Assembly (NCBI GenBank): GCA_027625915.1
Contig: JANTQA010000045.1
Location: 1,736,001 to 1,800,000, forward strand
Length of the DNA: 64,000 nt
Reading direction: 5' to 3'
Source of the DNA: Anaeramoeba flamelloides
Taxonomy: Eukaryota; Metamonada; Anaeramoebidae
Part shown: positions 25,525 through 36,435 of the stretch, in pieces
Position numbering within the stretch: the first letter of the stretch is position 1
Layout: the number at the start of each line of letters is the position of its first letter
Notes under the pieces: model-generated
What the model was told of the DNA's origin: nothing
The model's input: the letters and a program-made list of their open reading frames with translations, nothing else
Database searches by the model: none
Translations under genes and position numbers: made by a program

Positions 25525-26223
25525 TAGATTTGATGTAAGACAAAATGTTTTTTTAAAAATTTGAAGAATTTAAATTTTAGCTTAATGAGTCCCAATTTCA
25601 TTGATAAACTTTAGTTGAACTTCTATCCAATTTTCATTTATTTAATCAACTATACCTCTATTAATATTATTTTTTGATTTTAGAATTGAAATATAAATAA
25701 TTAAAAATAATAACAAAATAAAAAATTTTCTTTCAAAAATCAAGACTTTTCCAACATATCAAACAAAAAATATGATACAACCATTTTCAAGAATAAACTT
25801 AAATGTTAAAAATAATAATGTTACTTTTTTTAAGTAAAAATACAAATATTGGATTTAAATAAATTAGACTCAGATTAATAAATTGTTTAGATGAGCTTAA
25901 CTTACCCATTTCATAAGAAAAAACACAAATTACAAAAAAAAATTTGTTTAAAGATCTTGAAAAGATTTCATTTTATTTTTATAAAATACTAGTACCTTAA
26001 TTATAAAAATCCAATTAAATTTAAAAAAAAAAAAAAAATAAAACAAGTAATTCATGGGTTATTAATTAAAAAAATATTTCAAATATTAAATTTATTATAA
26101 TTGTAAAAATAAATCATTATTTATTTTATTATTATTATTTTTATTAATTTATTTATTATTATTACGAATAGAAATATAAATAAAAATATTGATATTTGAT
26201 ATTTTATATTAAAAAAAAAAAAA
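25525..26223. other. intergenic AT-rich sequence downstream of the TBC gene
   Basis: Nothing recognisable; this is the 3' flank of the TBC gene. Confidence 0.4.
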
Positions 26224-29200
26224 TTATTTTTGGTTTTGCAAACACCACTCATCGGCCCATTTTTCAATCAATTTATAGGAAATATTAAAGCTTCCAGCTG
26301 ATTTAAGTAATTTTTCCCAATCGCCAATTTTAGTTTCGATATCTTTAAAATATAAAACTATTTCTTCAAAGGGAAGCGATAACAATTTTTTTTGATTAAC
26401 TTTTAATATTGCTAAAGAAATCCTAAAAATAAAGATCATTCCTTCATATAAATAGATATCCCAAATTCTCAATACAAGGGGAAATGGTAAAACACGGGCG
26501 AATATTGTTAAAAACCAGGACGATGCATACATTGAAGGCATGATGTTTTCATTTTGGAAGTGCTTATATAATTTTGTTGCATATTTTTTTAAGACCTTAT
26601 CCCATTGGAAAAGCTGTTGCTGAAGTAACGGAAACCCTTCGCGAAATAATGCGCTCATATGGAAATCCTTCATCAAAACTACAAATGTCCAAAACGCTTC
26701 TTGTTCTTCCATATAAAATAGCAATAATCCTGCAATAAACGCCATGCCTTGGCAATAGCCAACTTCTTGGTCATAAATGGACCATGCCTTTAGTACTCTA
26801 TAGAGTCTTTTTTGCCTTTAATTGGTTTATTTATTTTTGTTTGTTTAGAAATATTTATTGATTTATTTTGGAATTGTATGAAAATCATTGCCATTCAAAA
26901 AAAAAAAATTTAAGAAATAATTTCAATTATTTTTTAATATTTTGGGAATGAGGTTTTAGTTTTTCACTTTTTCAGAAAATATATCTATTGATTGATTAGA
27001 TTTACTTCCTATAGATATCAATTATTCTCGAAGGTGTATTATTCCACTTATTACTTATTTATTCTTTAAGGGACTGGTCTATATTAAATTTTTTTAGGTA
27101 AATTTAATAGAGATTTATGATTTTTTTTGCCAATTACTTGGATTTGAAATCAAAGTGAAAAACTTCTTATTATATTAATGAAATCTTGCTCAATGACATT
27201 CATTAAATTTAGTTATTGTTTTTATAGAAATAAAAAATTTTTGCATTTTTTCACTTTTTTGAAAGTTGCTTTTTTTCAACTTTTCGCAGAATTACAAAAA
27301 ATAAAAAAAAATATGAACAAGAAAGCAAAACCTTGTTATGTTTGTGGAAGACCTACAAAAAATAGTTTGAAAAATAAACCTGAAAGGGTTTTTTTTGATT
27401 TGCATGAAAACATAGTTTGATTCAAAAAAAAATATGCAATATATGCTTTACTCTTAATAAAAGATTTTCTTTCTTTTCTTGTACTATTCTTTTTTTTCAT
27501 GAATCTACTTTTTCAATTTACTTTATTTTGTTTTTGTTGAATTTGAAGTTTTTTTAAGTGATCCCAAATTACCATCCCAAAAGTTTTTGTCAGAGTCAAA
27601 AAAAAATCAAAGAAAAGAATAAGAACTATTTTTTAAAAAAGTAATTATTGATAAAACAAATTGAGTTCTTTATAGAGTCAAGTTGGATGAATAGAAGTGA
27701 AGGAGAAAATATTAACCAGTTTTAAATTATTTTTTCGTTTTTAAAAATGAGAATAAATATTATTTTTGAGAAAATAATTAAATCCAAAATTAATCAAAAA
27801 ATTCTCATCCTTTAAAGATCTTTTTTCAAAAAAAAAATTTTAAAAGTCACTTTTTTTGGCAGAATTGTAAAATTTTAAAAAAACCAGAATTAAAAGTTCT
27901 AAGATTGAAAAAAACTGTCTATTTTCAATTTTAAACATATTTCAAGATAAGGATTCCTTATTTAGTTATTTGACAAAAAAAAAATTAATACAGACTAGTC
28001 CCTTAAATGTCAATTATTAGAAATAATGTTTGACATTTGGAAAAGTTTGTTCGTCAACTTTGACAGAAACAAAGTTTATTATTATAGAAGGAGATCTAAA
28101 TTGTTTTTGTTGATTTGATTGATAATAAAATAATGAATTATTATTTGGGGTTGATGTTTTTCTTCTTTTAATTGGAATAACACTTCCATTTCCAGGTTTA
28201 TGTGATTTCTGTGATTTCTGTTATTTCTGTGATTCTCATAATGTTTCCAATTCAAAATCATGTTGAACGTTTTTTCCATAACAATTATTTCAATTTATGA
28301 ATCTCTTTTTGAAGACTGTCATTGTCCAATTAAAAAAAGAAATTTTTTTTGAGTATTTCCTTTCCATGAATAATCATGAAATCTATGATTTTGCGCTTAA
28401 ATTTTCTTTGGTGGAATTTAAGTAAAGGGGGTATCTATAGTATAATTTACACTTTTTCAATAATAATAAAAAAAAAGAAAGTTTTTATTTCAATTCCAAA
28501 ATCATGTTTTATCAGGGTGTGTAGTTGAAAAATAGAGCTGAAAAAATGCCAAGATATTCGCACCATCAATTGAAAACGGAAATTTAAGCGATTTAATTAA
28601 GTTCTTCCTTATTGAACTGTTGCGGTAAATTTTAATTTTTTTAATTTGAATTTAATACACGGGTATAAAAAAAGATCTATCCAAGGGTTTAGATTCTACC
28701 TCGAAGAAGTTTAAATATAATTTATATTAGTATTGAAGGTAAATCAAATTAGTTTTTCTAAGGTTCAAATGTCTCTAAAAATTCAATTAGTCAAGTAGTA
28801 ATATAAGCGAATCTCATCAATTAAAATTGATTCTTGTATTAGTAAAAAACCCAACATTTTATTAAAAAAATCTCTATTTTGAGACAAATTTAAAGGTTGG
28901 ATCATCAATACTAGGACTTCAAAGTTGTATAATATCTTTCTTAAAGTTGTCTCAAAATGTAAATTAGTTGTAAAATATTTTGGATTTTTATTAAAAAAAT
29001 TAAATAATTAACCAATAGATTATTTTGTCCAATTATTTCTGAAATATTAGAAATATAACGAAAATACAACTATTTCCGTTAATAAAAAGGTAACTAAAAA
29101 AATCAATATTTAGGTTTTTATGTTAATAATAATTCAGTTAATCTTTGAAATTAAAAAAAAAATGAAAAATAGTTACTTTTGGAAGTTCTAAATATGAATT

Positions 29201-31651
29201 ATTTAAATCTTGGAATATTATTATTTTTGATTTTCAAACTTTTAGCTTTGGGAAAAAGTGATTAAAAAAAAACAATTTCAAAAATGATAATTTTTAATTG
29301 TGATCATGAGGAAAAAATCCAATAATTTATTATGCAATAATATTTATAAGGGATTTTTCTGAGAGCCATTTGAAATAAAAAGCACTAATGTGAACCATGT
29401 AGTACTAATATAATTTACTTTTAAGTACAGCACACTTTGATTTTAGACGAATCAATAATGATGCCAATCCCTTAAAATCAAAAATTTTAAATAAAAAAAA
29501 ATTCAATTGAAATCATGCTTTATAATTTGTTTTTAAAAAAGTAAGGGTATAAAATAATTTCTATCTCCAAAAAGTAACACCTTAATTTTTTAAAATTTTT
29601 TTGATAAAATTTGTGTTTTTTCATAAGCGACGATACTTTTAAAGCGAGCGCACAAGAGATAGGAAACTTTTAATTGTATTTGATGTATTTTTAGCATTAT
29701 ATTGTGTTTAAAAAAAGAAAGGATGTGGTTTGGGAAAGATACGGAAATTGGAAAACCGAAAATACTTTTTCCAAAAAAATAAAAAAACCCAAACATTTGT
29801 AATGGTTTTTTAAATGGAATTTATTATCATTAAAAATAGCAAATATTCTGGCAAGTTCCCTCTTCTTTGTGTGAAGACTGGAAATGAATCGTCGATAATG
29901 AAAAAACAAAGTTATCAAAAAAACTTTGAGAATTAAGGTACAGCTGTTTTAGAAAAGTGTGTACCAAAAGTTTTATTTTATGTTGACTGAACTGATTAAA
30001 ACATATGAATTAGACAGTTTATGGCCTACTTATAAAACTTCGAGTCCACACTTTTTTAAAACAGCTCTATTACTTTTTGAATTTAATAGCACCCACAAGC
30101 CATTTTAAAAAAGTGTGAACGAAAAGTTTTCAAAATTACTGGTAATTGCAAAATAAAAAGATCAATATTTTCAGTCAACTTTCCAAAAAAATCACCTCCC
30201 TAAGAATTAAAATAAAAACATCACAAGTCCCAATTCTAAAAAGAAATTAACAATTTAGGCTAGGGTTTATGGATTAAAAATTTGAAATGTTTCAGAAATT
30301 AAAATAAATTTATAAAGTCTACATTTGTAAAAGAAGGGAAAATCAATAGTCTTGGTTTCTTTACGGATTTTTGAATTTGAAAAGTTCAATGATTTGAAAA
30401 ATCGTTTTTGGAAGGCTGAATTAAAATTTTGTTCCCGTTTATTTCGCAACAAATAGTATCTAATAAACAGTTGGCAAACATAAATAGACTTATTTTTTGT
30501 ACTTTATTTAAAAATATGTTTTTAGTCACACTTTTTTAAAACGAGTTTCTGAGGGTTTTTACGAAAAAAACCAAAACTTTTCAAAACAATAAATTTTGGT
30601 TTTTTGGTGAAAATTTTTTTAATCATCCAAAATAAGCCCAAAGTTGATTATTGATCTGGGTTCTCAATTTAAAAATTTTCTTTATTGAGGATGTAAGTGT
30701 TGACAGTCTTGTCTTTGTGTTCCTCATATTATCAACAATTTTTTAAAAATAACAAAGAACCCAACCAAAATATTTTTGTAATAATTGTTTTCTAGGGTTG
30801 CTCAATGGTGGTGTTGTATATTCTGTTTTTCCTGGAAACTTGTTTTTTTGAAAGGAAGGTTAAATTTGAAAAAAAAATAATTCAAAAAAAAAATCAAAAA
30901 AAAAATTTAAAAAGAAAAAGAACGAAAAAAGTACTCGTCTCCAGATTTATAGTTCTCATGGTCTGGAAAAGTTCTGTTGATGTCTTTAACAATTACAGAT
31001 TCAGATTCTGGGTTTTCGTTTGAGATGTGAAGGTCTCCATATTCCACCTCTCCTTCTTTTGCCTTTTGAAGAAGATCGCTTCCTGTAATTAGCCTCCAAG
31101 CAATACCACGATAGCGATCTGGTATTCCTGCATAGATGCGTTTTTTTAAAAGCTTGTTGTTTTTTGAAAATTTCTTCCAATTGTCGATGATTTCTCTCCA
31201 GAGATCAATACTTTCAATTTCTTTTTTTCTTTTTTTTTGTTCTTTTTTTTCATCAATTTCTCTTTGGTTTGTTTTCATTCAAAATTTTTTAATTAAAGAA
31301 GAGTTAAAAACGAAGAATGAAGATTCAAAGAAGTATAGTTAAAAACAAAGTGAAGAAAAATCAAAAAAAAATTTTTTTATTAATTTTGGTTAGTTTTTGG
31401 TGTAATTTGTATTTCAGGTTTTCTTTAAAGGGTAAATTTTTTTCATTCTTTTTTTAGAGAGTAGAAAGCGAAGGATGAAAAAAAAAAATGAAAAAAAAAG
31501 AGATGTATTGTGTAAATTACTCTTCAGGTGGTAGGAGGAAGCCGTATCGATCAAACAGATATTTTTTTTTTGACTCTTCTGTTACTTCTTCTTGTTCTTG
31601 TTCCTTTTTTTTATCTTTTTTCTTTTTTTTTTTTTCTTCTGAACTAGACAT
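26224..31651 (-). CDS. TBC-domain RabGAP, three exons
   Basis: Exons on the minus strand: 31651-31521, 31261-30935 and 26815-26224, joined in frame to give 349 residues. A TBC domain switches off Rab GTPases on membranes through two catalytic fingers. Exon 1 gives a Lys/Glu-rich start and FDRYGFLLPPE, the usual lead-in to small TBC proteins. Exon 2 contains KKRIYAGIPDRYRGIAWRLI (residues 83-102) and the arginine-finger motif IVKDINRTFP (Arg140). Exon 3 opens with QKRLYRVLKAWSIYDQ and the glutamine-finger motif VGYCQGM (Gln175), then the helical second half ending at residue 349. Both fingers are present, so it should be active. Junctions: donor GTAATT with acceptor CCAAAG (259 bp intron), and donor GTACTT with acceptor ATTAAAG (4119 bp intron). 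Both junctions interrupt a codon after its second base. The ATG at 31278 is not the likely start because the 5' exon supplies the conserved lead-in. The substrate Rab is unknown. Confidence 0.8.
27070..28002. mobile_element. piggyBac-like non-autonomous element in TBC intron
   Basis: TTAA at 27066-27069 and at 28003-28006 flanks inverted termini GGGACTGGTCTATATTAA (left) and GGGACTAGTCTGTATTAA (complement of the right end), with matching T-rich continuation. The TTAA target duplication is the hallmark of piggyBac-class cut-and-paste elements. The 933 bp interior holds one short gene-like frame (27313-27420) but no full transposase. Confidence 0.6.
27313..27420 (+). CDS. short CxxC ORF inside the TTAA element
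   Basis: A 35-residue frame from the ATG at 27313, opposite in strand to the host TBC gene. It contains KAKPCYVCGRPTKNSLKN and ends FFDLHENIV. A possible splice acceptor (TTTTCGCAG) lies at about 27281, extending the frame upstream as LQKIKKN. A single CxxC pair is visible. Because it sits inside a TTAA-flanked element, a remnant of the cysteine-rich C-terminal domain of a piggyBac transposase is possible. The start also resembles the first zinc knuckle of Vfa1-type (VPS4-associated) proteins. Neither reading is secure. Confidence 0.25.
   Translation: MNKKAKPCYVCGRPTKNSLKNKPERVFFDLHENIV
29941..30068. repeat. short TA-flanked hairpin, CAGCTGTTTTA ends
   Basis: The left end TACAGCTGTTTTAGAAAAG and the right end (complement CAGCTGTTTTAAAAAAGTGTG) form an imperfect hairpin of about 125 bp bounded by TA. 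Single-arm relatives with TTTTAAAAAAGTGTG occur at 30101-30115 and 30527-30541. It resembles a small mariner-type MITE. Confidence 0.5.
30125..30290. repeat. 165 bp dispersed repeat, copy in TBC intron
   Basis: Matches 32060-32225 directly (shared CATCACAAGTCCCAATTCTA and AAAAGAAATTAACAATTTA). A hairpin made of two opposed copies of the same core lies at 40.24-40.45 kb (AAATTTTTCATTCAGCTTTC and its complement). Confidence 0.6.
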
Positions 31652-33380
31652 AACTGTGAAATAAAACAAAGAAAATAAGTAGAAATAATTTTAAAAAATT
31701 GATTTTCCTATATCAATAGAATTCAAGAAATACACACCCTACCAAGATCAAACTTTAAAACTGTATTACTGTTCTCAAATTATAATTATTAATTTGTTAA
31801 TACTTTGTTTCTGTAAGTTGACGCAGGTGTTTTTAGTCTTTTTGTTAGATATTCATCCTAATCGGAGGGCAAGTGAAAAACCAAATCAATTTTTATCTTA
31901 TTAGGTGCTAAAATAACCCTACATACTTGGAAAAACTTGTCTTTCAAAAACGTTTTATTTTTTCGCAAAGAGGTGATGAATCAAAGTATCAAATAAACTG
32001 GCAATAAAGTTTATCGTGTGTTTCGGAATGAAAAAGCATGTTTCCTTTTTTTAGTAGACTTTAAAATTACTTTTAATTGAAAAATAAAAAAGATCAAAAT
32101 TTTCAGTCAGCTTTCCAAAATAATCGCACCTCTCTAATAATTATTATAAAATCATCACAAGTCCCAATTCTAAAAAGAAATTAACAATTTATTCTAGGAT
32201 TTATGGTTTAAAAATTGAAAAGTTGTAGGGTGTATAAAGCTTGATATAAAAAGCTTAATGACATTTTTGTTCCATTTATTCTTTCGTAGAGTTATTGATC
32301 TGAGAAACCTACAATCACCAAAAATTGATTTTGGTTTGTAAAAGTTCTAGGGTGCTTTAAAAAGGAAATTTTAAAAAGAGCATATCAAACAACAAATATT
32401 TCTCAAAAGAGAGAGAACCTTTTCAGCAAACAATTAATGAAAACAGAAAAAAAACAATAAATTTCTGAAAAAAATATGAGAAAAATAACCGAAATTTTAA
32501 ATCAAACCCAATTCATAATTTTAAATAGACTTCAAAATCCAATCGGTGAATCTTAAAAGGTAAAATGTTTTCAGGTAAGCTCTTGAGTAATAGATTAGAT
32601 GTTATATTATAACAATAAAAAATTAATCAACTTTATTTGAAATAACTTTTTTGTGCCCATGGTTGAGTTTTTTTTTGGTACTCTAATATAAAATTGAAAA
32701 TAAATTGAAAAAAGTTTCCCCTTTAACTTGACTAATTCAAGACCAAAATCTCAAAACTTGTTTAAAATCCAAAGAGGGTTCAGGTGCTTTTTTTTCGATG
32801 CTCACACGGCTTATTGGAAAAAATGAAGTTATTTAATTTCTGTAATGGGTTAAAGTTTTTTTAATGTGAATTGATATTAACACCACTAACTTGAAAAATA
32901 TTATTTGAATTTAACAATGAAATACTTTTTTAAAGGTATAAAAGTTTCTTTAATAGTATTAGTTAATTTTTTTGATAATATTCTCAAAATATTATTGAAC
33001 CAGGTTAACAAATGATAAATTTAGATTTGCAAATCAAATAATTTTCATTTTTTTTTTTATTTATTTTCAAACACATAATGGATTGCAAACTGGAATATTC
33101 ATTAAAAATTTTAAAAATCACACACTATTTCAACAATTCTTAAACATGATGAATATATATATAAATATTATTAATTCAACACATGGTAGAAACATTATGC
33201 TTTGATTTTTATTTGTTTTTTTTTTTTGATAAAAATCGGTTTTTAGAAGGAAATAGTATTATAATAAATGGTATGGAGAAGAGAAAAAAACTAAAATTGG
33301 GATATAATGTTTTTACTTTTATTGTATTGGAAATTTAATGGTTAAGGTTATCATATATTCGTATAATAAAAATAATATTA
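31652..33380. other. intergenic, upstream of the TBC gene
   Basis: Contains the second copy of the 165 bp repeat at 32060-32225; otherwise nothing recognisable. The TBC promoter should lie at its left end. Confidence 0.4.
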
Positions 33381-33575
33381 AGCCATTTCCACTTTTAATT
33401 ACACAAAATTTCAACAAAAATTAATTAACAAAAAAAAATCTCAAATGAAGGCACAAAATTGAAATACTCATAAGAAAATTGGTATAAAAAAAATTAGAAA
33501 GGATGTGTTTTATTTGGAGATTTTTTGTACCTTGGATTTCTTTGAAAGTTTGTGTCTTCAAAGTGGAGCTGAACA
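33381..33575. mobile_element. mariner-type MITE, copy 5 (worn)
   Basis: The family pattern (TTTCCACTTTTAATTACACAAAATTTCAAC ... TTTGTGTCTTCAAAGTGGAGCTGAACA) is clear but both ends have drifted, which suggests an older insertion than copies 2, 3 and 9. Confidence 0.6.
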
Positions 33576-33699
33576 TAGTTTTTAATTGAAAGTTAATGAT
33601 ATTATTGCTATCGTATTTAAAATGGCTCCAAAAAATTATTATCTATAAATCTAATTAAGCAATTGGTAAAATATCTGAATTTTAGAATTGATGAACTTG

Positions 33700-33870
33700 A
33701 CGGATAACTCAAATATTTTTGAGTTTTAAATTTTGTAAAATAATTTTGTGGAGTGTCTAGGTTTTCCAAAATTTAAAAGAATAGAGTAAAATCAAAGATT
33801 TTAGTCAATTCTTTTGAAATTTGGAAAACCTAACGACACTTTCAACTTTTGAAATTCGGCAACTCATTGA
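33700..33870. repeat. hairpin-array repeat, fragment
   Basis: One hairpin unit (TTTTCCAAAATTTAAAAG ... CTTTTGAAATTTGGAAAA, about 33762-33830) flanked by AACTTGACGG and AATTCGGCAACTC, the end words of the hairpin-array family seen at 0.1 and 57.4 kb. Confidence 0.55.
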
Positions 33871-33877
33871 AGTTTAT

Positions 33878-34505
33878 TTATAAATTTCATTTTCTAATTC
33901 TTTTAAATCTTTTGAATAACAGTTGGTTTTATTATTTATTCTTTGATTAAATTTGATTAATTTTTCTAAATAAGGAAGAGATAATTTTCCTAATTTATTT
34001 TTTAATTTAAATTTTTTTTTATTAACTGAAATTGTCATATTTTCAATTTTAAATTCTGTTTTATAAATGAGAATTGATGTATTTCTGTTTATTTTGCATA
34101 TTTCAGTAATACATAAATTAATCCAAGAATTTAAATAATTTAAAGTTTTTATTTGATGATTAAAATTTTCTAATCCATATGTTAATTGACTTAATATAAC
34201 CGATTTAAATAATCTAATTTTTAAATTATTGTCCAGAGAATTGTTATTGAAAAATTATTTGCACTTATTATATGTTTCTTTAGATTTTTTTAAAATTATA
34301 AAGTATATGTGTAATTTTATCTAAATAAATACTCAAATATTTACTTTTTTTAAAATTTTTTGATATAAATGTTTTATCTTTATTAGGTTTTAATCCAAAT
34401 TGAATAATAATTTCATATATTGAATTTAATTTTTGATTTATTTGAATTTTATTTTCTTTTATAATTAGGATTAAATCATCTGCAAACAAAAAATTGGTTA
34501 ATTAT
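33878..34505 (-). mobile_element. LINE reverse-transcriptase fragment
   Basis: The minus strand first reads LFADDLILIIKENK, the catalytic F/YADD motif of non-LTR reverse transcriptases, followed by FGLKPNKDKT and KYLSIYLDK (the usual KYLG-like block). After a frame change near 34280 it reads NSLDNNLKIRLFKSVILSQL, then TYGLENF, the thumb-region pattern LxKSVILxxLTYGLE, and runs to a stop at about 33877. The 5' part (endonuclease, first RT blocks) is absent and there is at least one frame break plus an upstream in-frame stop, so this is a dead 5'-truncated copy. It shows that a LINE was active in this lineage, which could also explain the retroposed insert at 50.3 kb. Confidence 0.75.
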
Positions 34506-35690
34506 CAAAAATTTTGAATTACTAATTTAAAATATACTTTAAAAATAAATCCCTTTGAATTTAAAATTTGTATAAACTAATGTTTATTATAGGTTTTATA
34601 GGTTTCTTCAAACCACAAGAATAAAAAAGTACACATTTTTTTTTATAAATATGGGTTGTTTTTTTCAAGTAAAGGTTTTTTTTTTGAAAACATACTCAAT
34701 AAATATCAACATAAAAACCAAACATATACCAGTTTTATATAAATTCAATAAAACGTGTTATTTTATCAATAGATTTTCAATGGTAAAAATAATTTGTCAA
34801 AATATTATATTACTTAATTATTTAATTTTTTCAAAAAATTGAATTTTTTTTCAACCTATCTACATTTGGTGTCAAATTTAAAGAAAGTTATTTTTCAACT
34901 TTGAAATCTAAAATTTGAAAGCTCAATTATTAAATATTTCTCAAAATGTACTTTTTTATTAATATTATTTATTTTTTTTTAATAATAAACTAAATTTCAT
35001 AATAAAAGTATAAATTGTTTTTTTTATTTTTTTATTTTTTACTTTTTTGTATTATACTTTGAGATAAAAAAAAATATTCAAGCATATAGAACAGAATATT
35101 AAATAAGTAAATTGTTTTATTATAATAGATTAATTCGATTTATAACAATATTATTTTTCAAAATTTGAGTTTTAATGAGCAAATGATTTTGATATAGGGC
35201 TTACAGGGATCATTTTTTAATTGATGAGATTAACATTTTACGATGAATGTAATTATCAAATTTTGATAGTCATTTCAGTTATGGGGCCCTAATGTGATGA
35301 AAATTCAATTATAAGAAAAATTTATCTAAGACTTTCATGTTGTTACAAGTTAGTTCTTTAAATGGTAAAAAATCATAGGATTTTTATTATTTTTTCTTAT
35401 ATAAAAAAAAAAAAAAAACTTTAGAAAAATATGTAATTTGTAATGGAATAATTTGTTTTAATTATTTTTTATGTTAAAAATTTGTCACACGCTGGGTTAT
35501 TTTGGATGGTCTCAGAGTTCTAAAAGAAAGAAAATATTTCACAAATTGAAAAAAGATAATCAGGCGATATTTTATCAAGTGTAAAATCCAATAAAAATTT
35601 TCAAGTTCTTATCATTTTCTTTGAAATAATTTCGAAAAATCCGAAAAAAAAACTTTATTTTACTTTTTAATTTTACTTTCCTTTTTTCAA
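34506..35690. other. intergenic AT-rich sequence
   Basis: No recognisable gene, RNA or repeat. Confidence 0.4.
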
Positions 35691-35739
35691 TTCTTTGACA
35701 ATTTTTTATGACTACTATGGTAAAAAAATGAAACAAATA

Positions 35740-36435
35740 AAAAAAATCGAAACCTGTTTTTTCATTAGGAACATTAACAGAACCTGTAAATTCAAAGTAA
35801 AATCAATCAAAAGAAGAAACCAATTAACTTCAAATAATAGTAAATTAAATTATTTTCAATCAAACCAACAAAAACACTATTTAAATCTTTTTTCTTATTA
35901 AAATTTTTAATTTGGTTTTTGAGATTACAAAAATAGTCAATTTTTTGAACATAATTTTTAATAAGTTGATCAATCAAGGAAAATCCCAAAAACACATAGA
36001 AAGTATTAAAAAAACTGTTATTATGTTGAATTGTTTATTTTGTCTATATTTATTAAATTACTGTTATTTTCTAATTTAGAAATGAAAATTTTTATTTCAA
36101 TTTTCACAATGAATAGTATTTATTACGTCTACAATCAAATTAGCAGAGTAAAAATTTTCTTAGATTTAAATAAGGAAGGAAGTTTAATTTATTGTCGATA
36201 AATATCATTTCTAAACTTGTTTGTTTAGATCTTTAGATTTACTTCAACTAATAAACTAGAACAATATTTTGGAATGTGAACTAAAAATTTTCATTTTTTA
36301 ATTGGAAAATCATAGTATTCTTTTTTTAATTGATCTTACGATGAATTTCCATGTTCTATTAATGTTCACAATGAAAAACCGTGTTTTACTTTTTTTCCTT
36401 AAAGGTGAAAAAGTTTTTTTGCTTTAAATGGAAAG
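35740..36435. repeat. longer relative of the 8.57 kb inverted-repeat element
   Basis: 35760-36030 matches 8640-8930 (shared CCAATTAACTTCAAATAATA and AAACTGTTATTRTGTTGA), 36050-36310 matches 7980-8240, and 36340-36430 matches the right arm at 8958-9074. This copy therefore appears to show the order of parts in the parent element. No coding frame is convincing. Confidence 0.5.

Larger units (their letters stand above)
26816..30934 (-). other. 4.1 kb intron 2 of the TBC gene
   Basis: It separates the two catalytic fingers of the TBC domain and carries a TTAA-flanked element (27070-28002), a TTTTAAAAAAGTGTG repeat cluster (29.94-30.55 kb) and one copy of a 165 bp dispersed repeat (30.13-30.29 kb). 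Confidence 0.7.

Noticed and set aside
27313-27420. Confident Vfa1 (VPS4-associated protein) call
   Set aside because: Only the first Cys pair fits; the second His/Cys half is absent, and the ORF lies inside a TTAA-flanked element.
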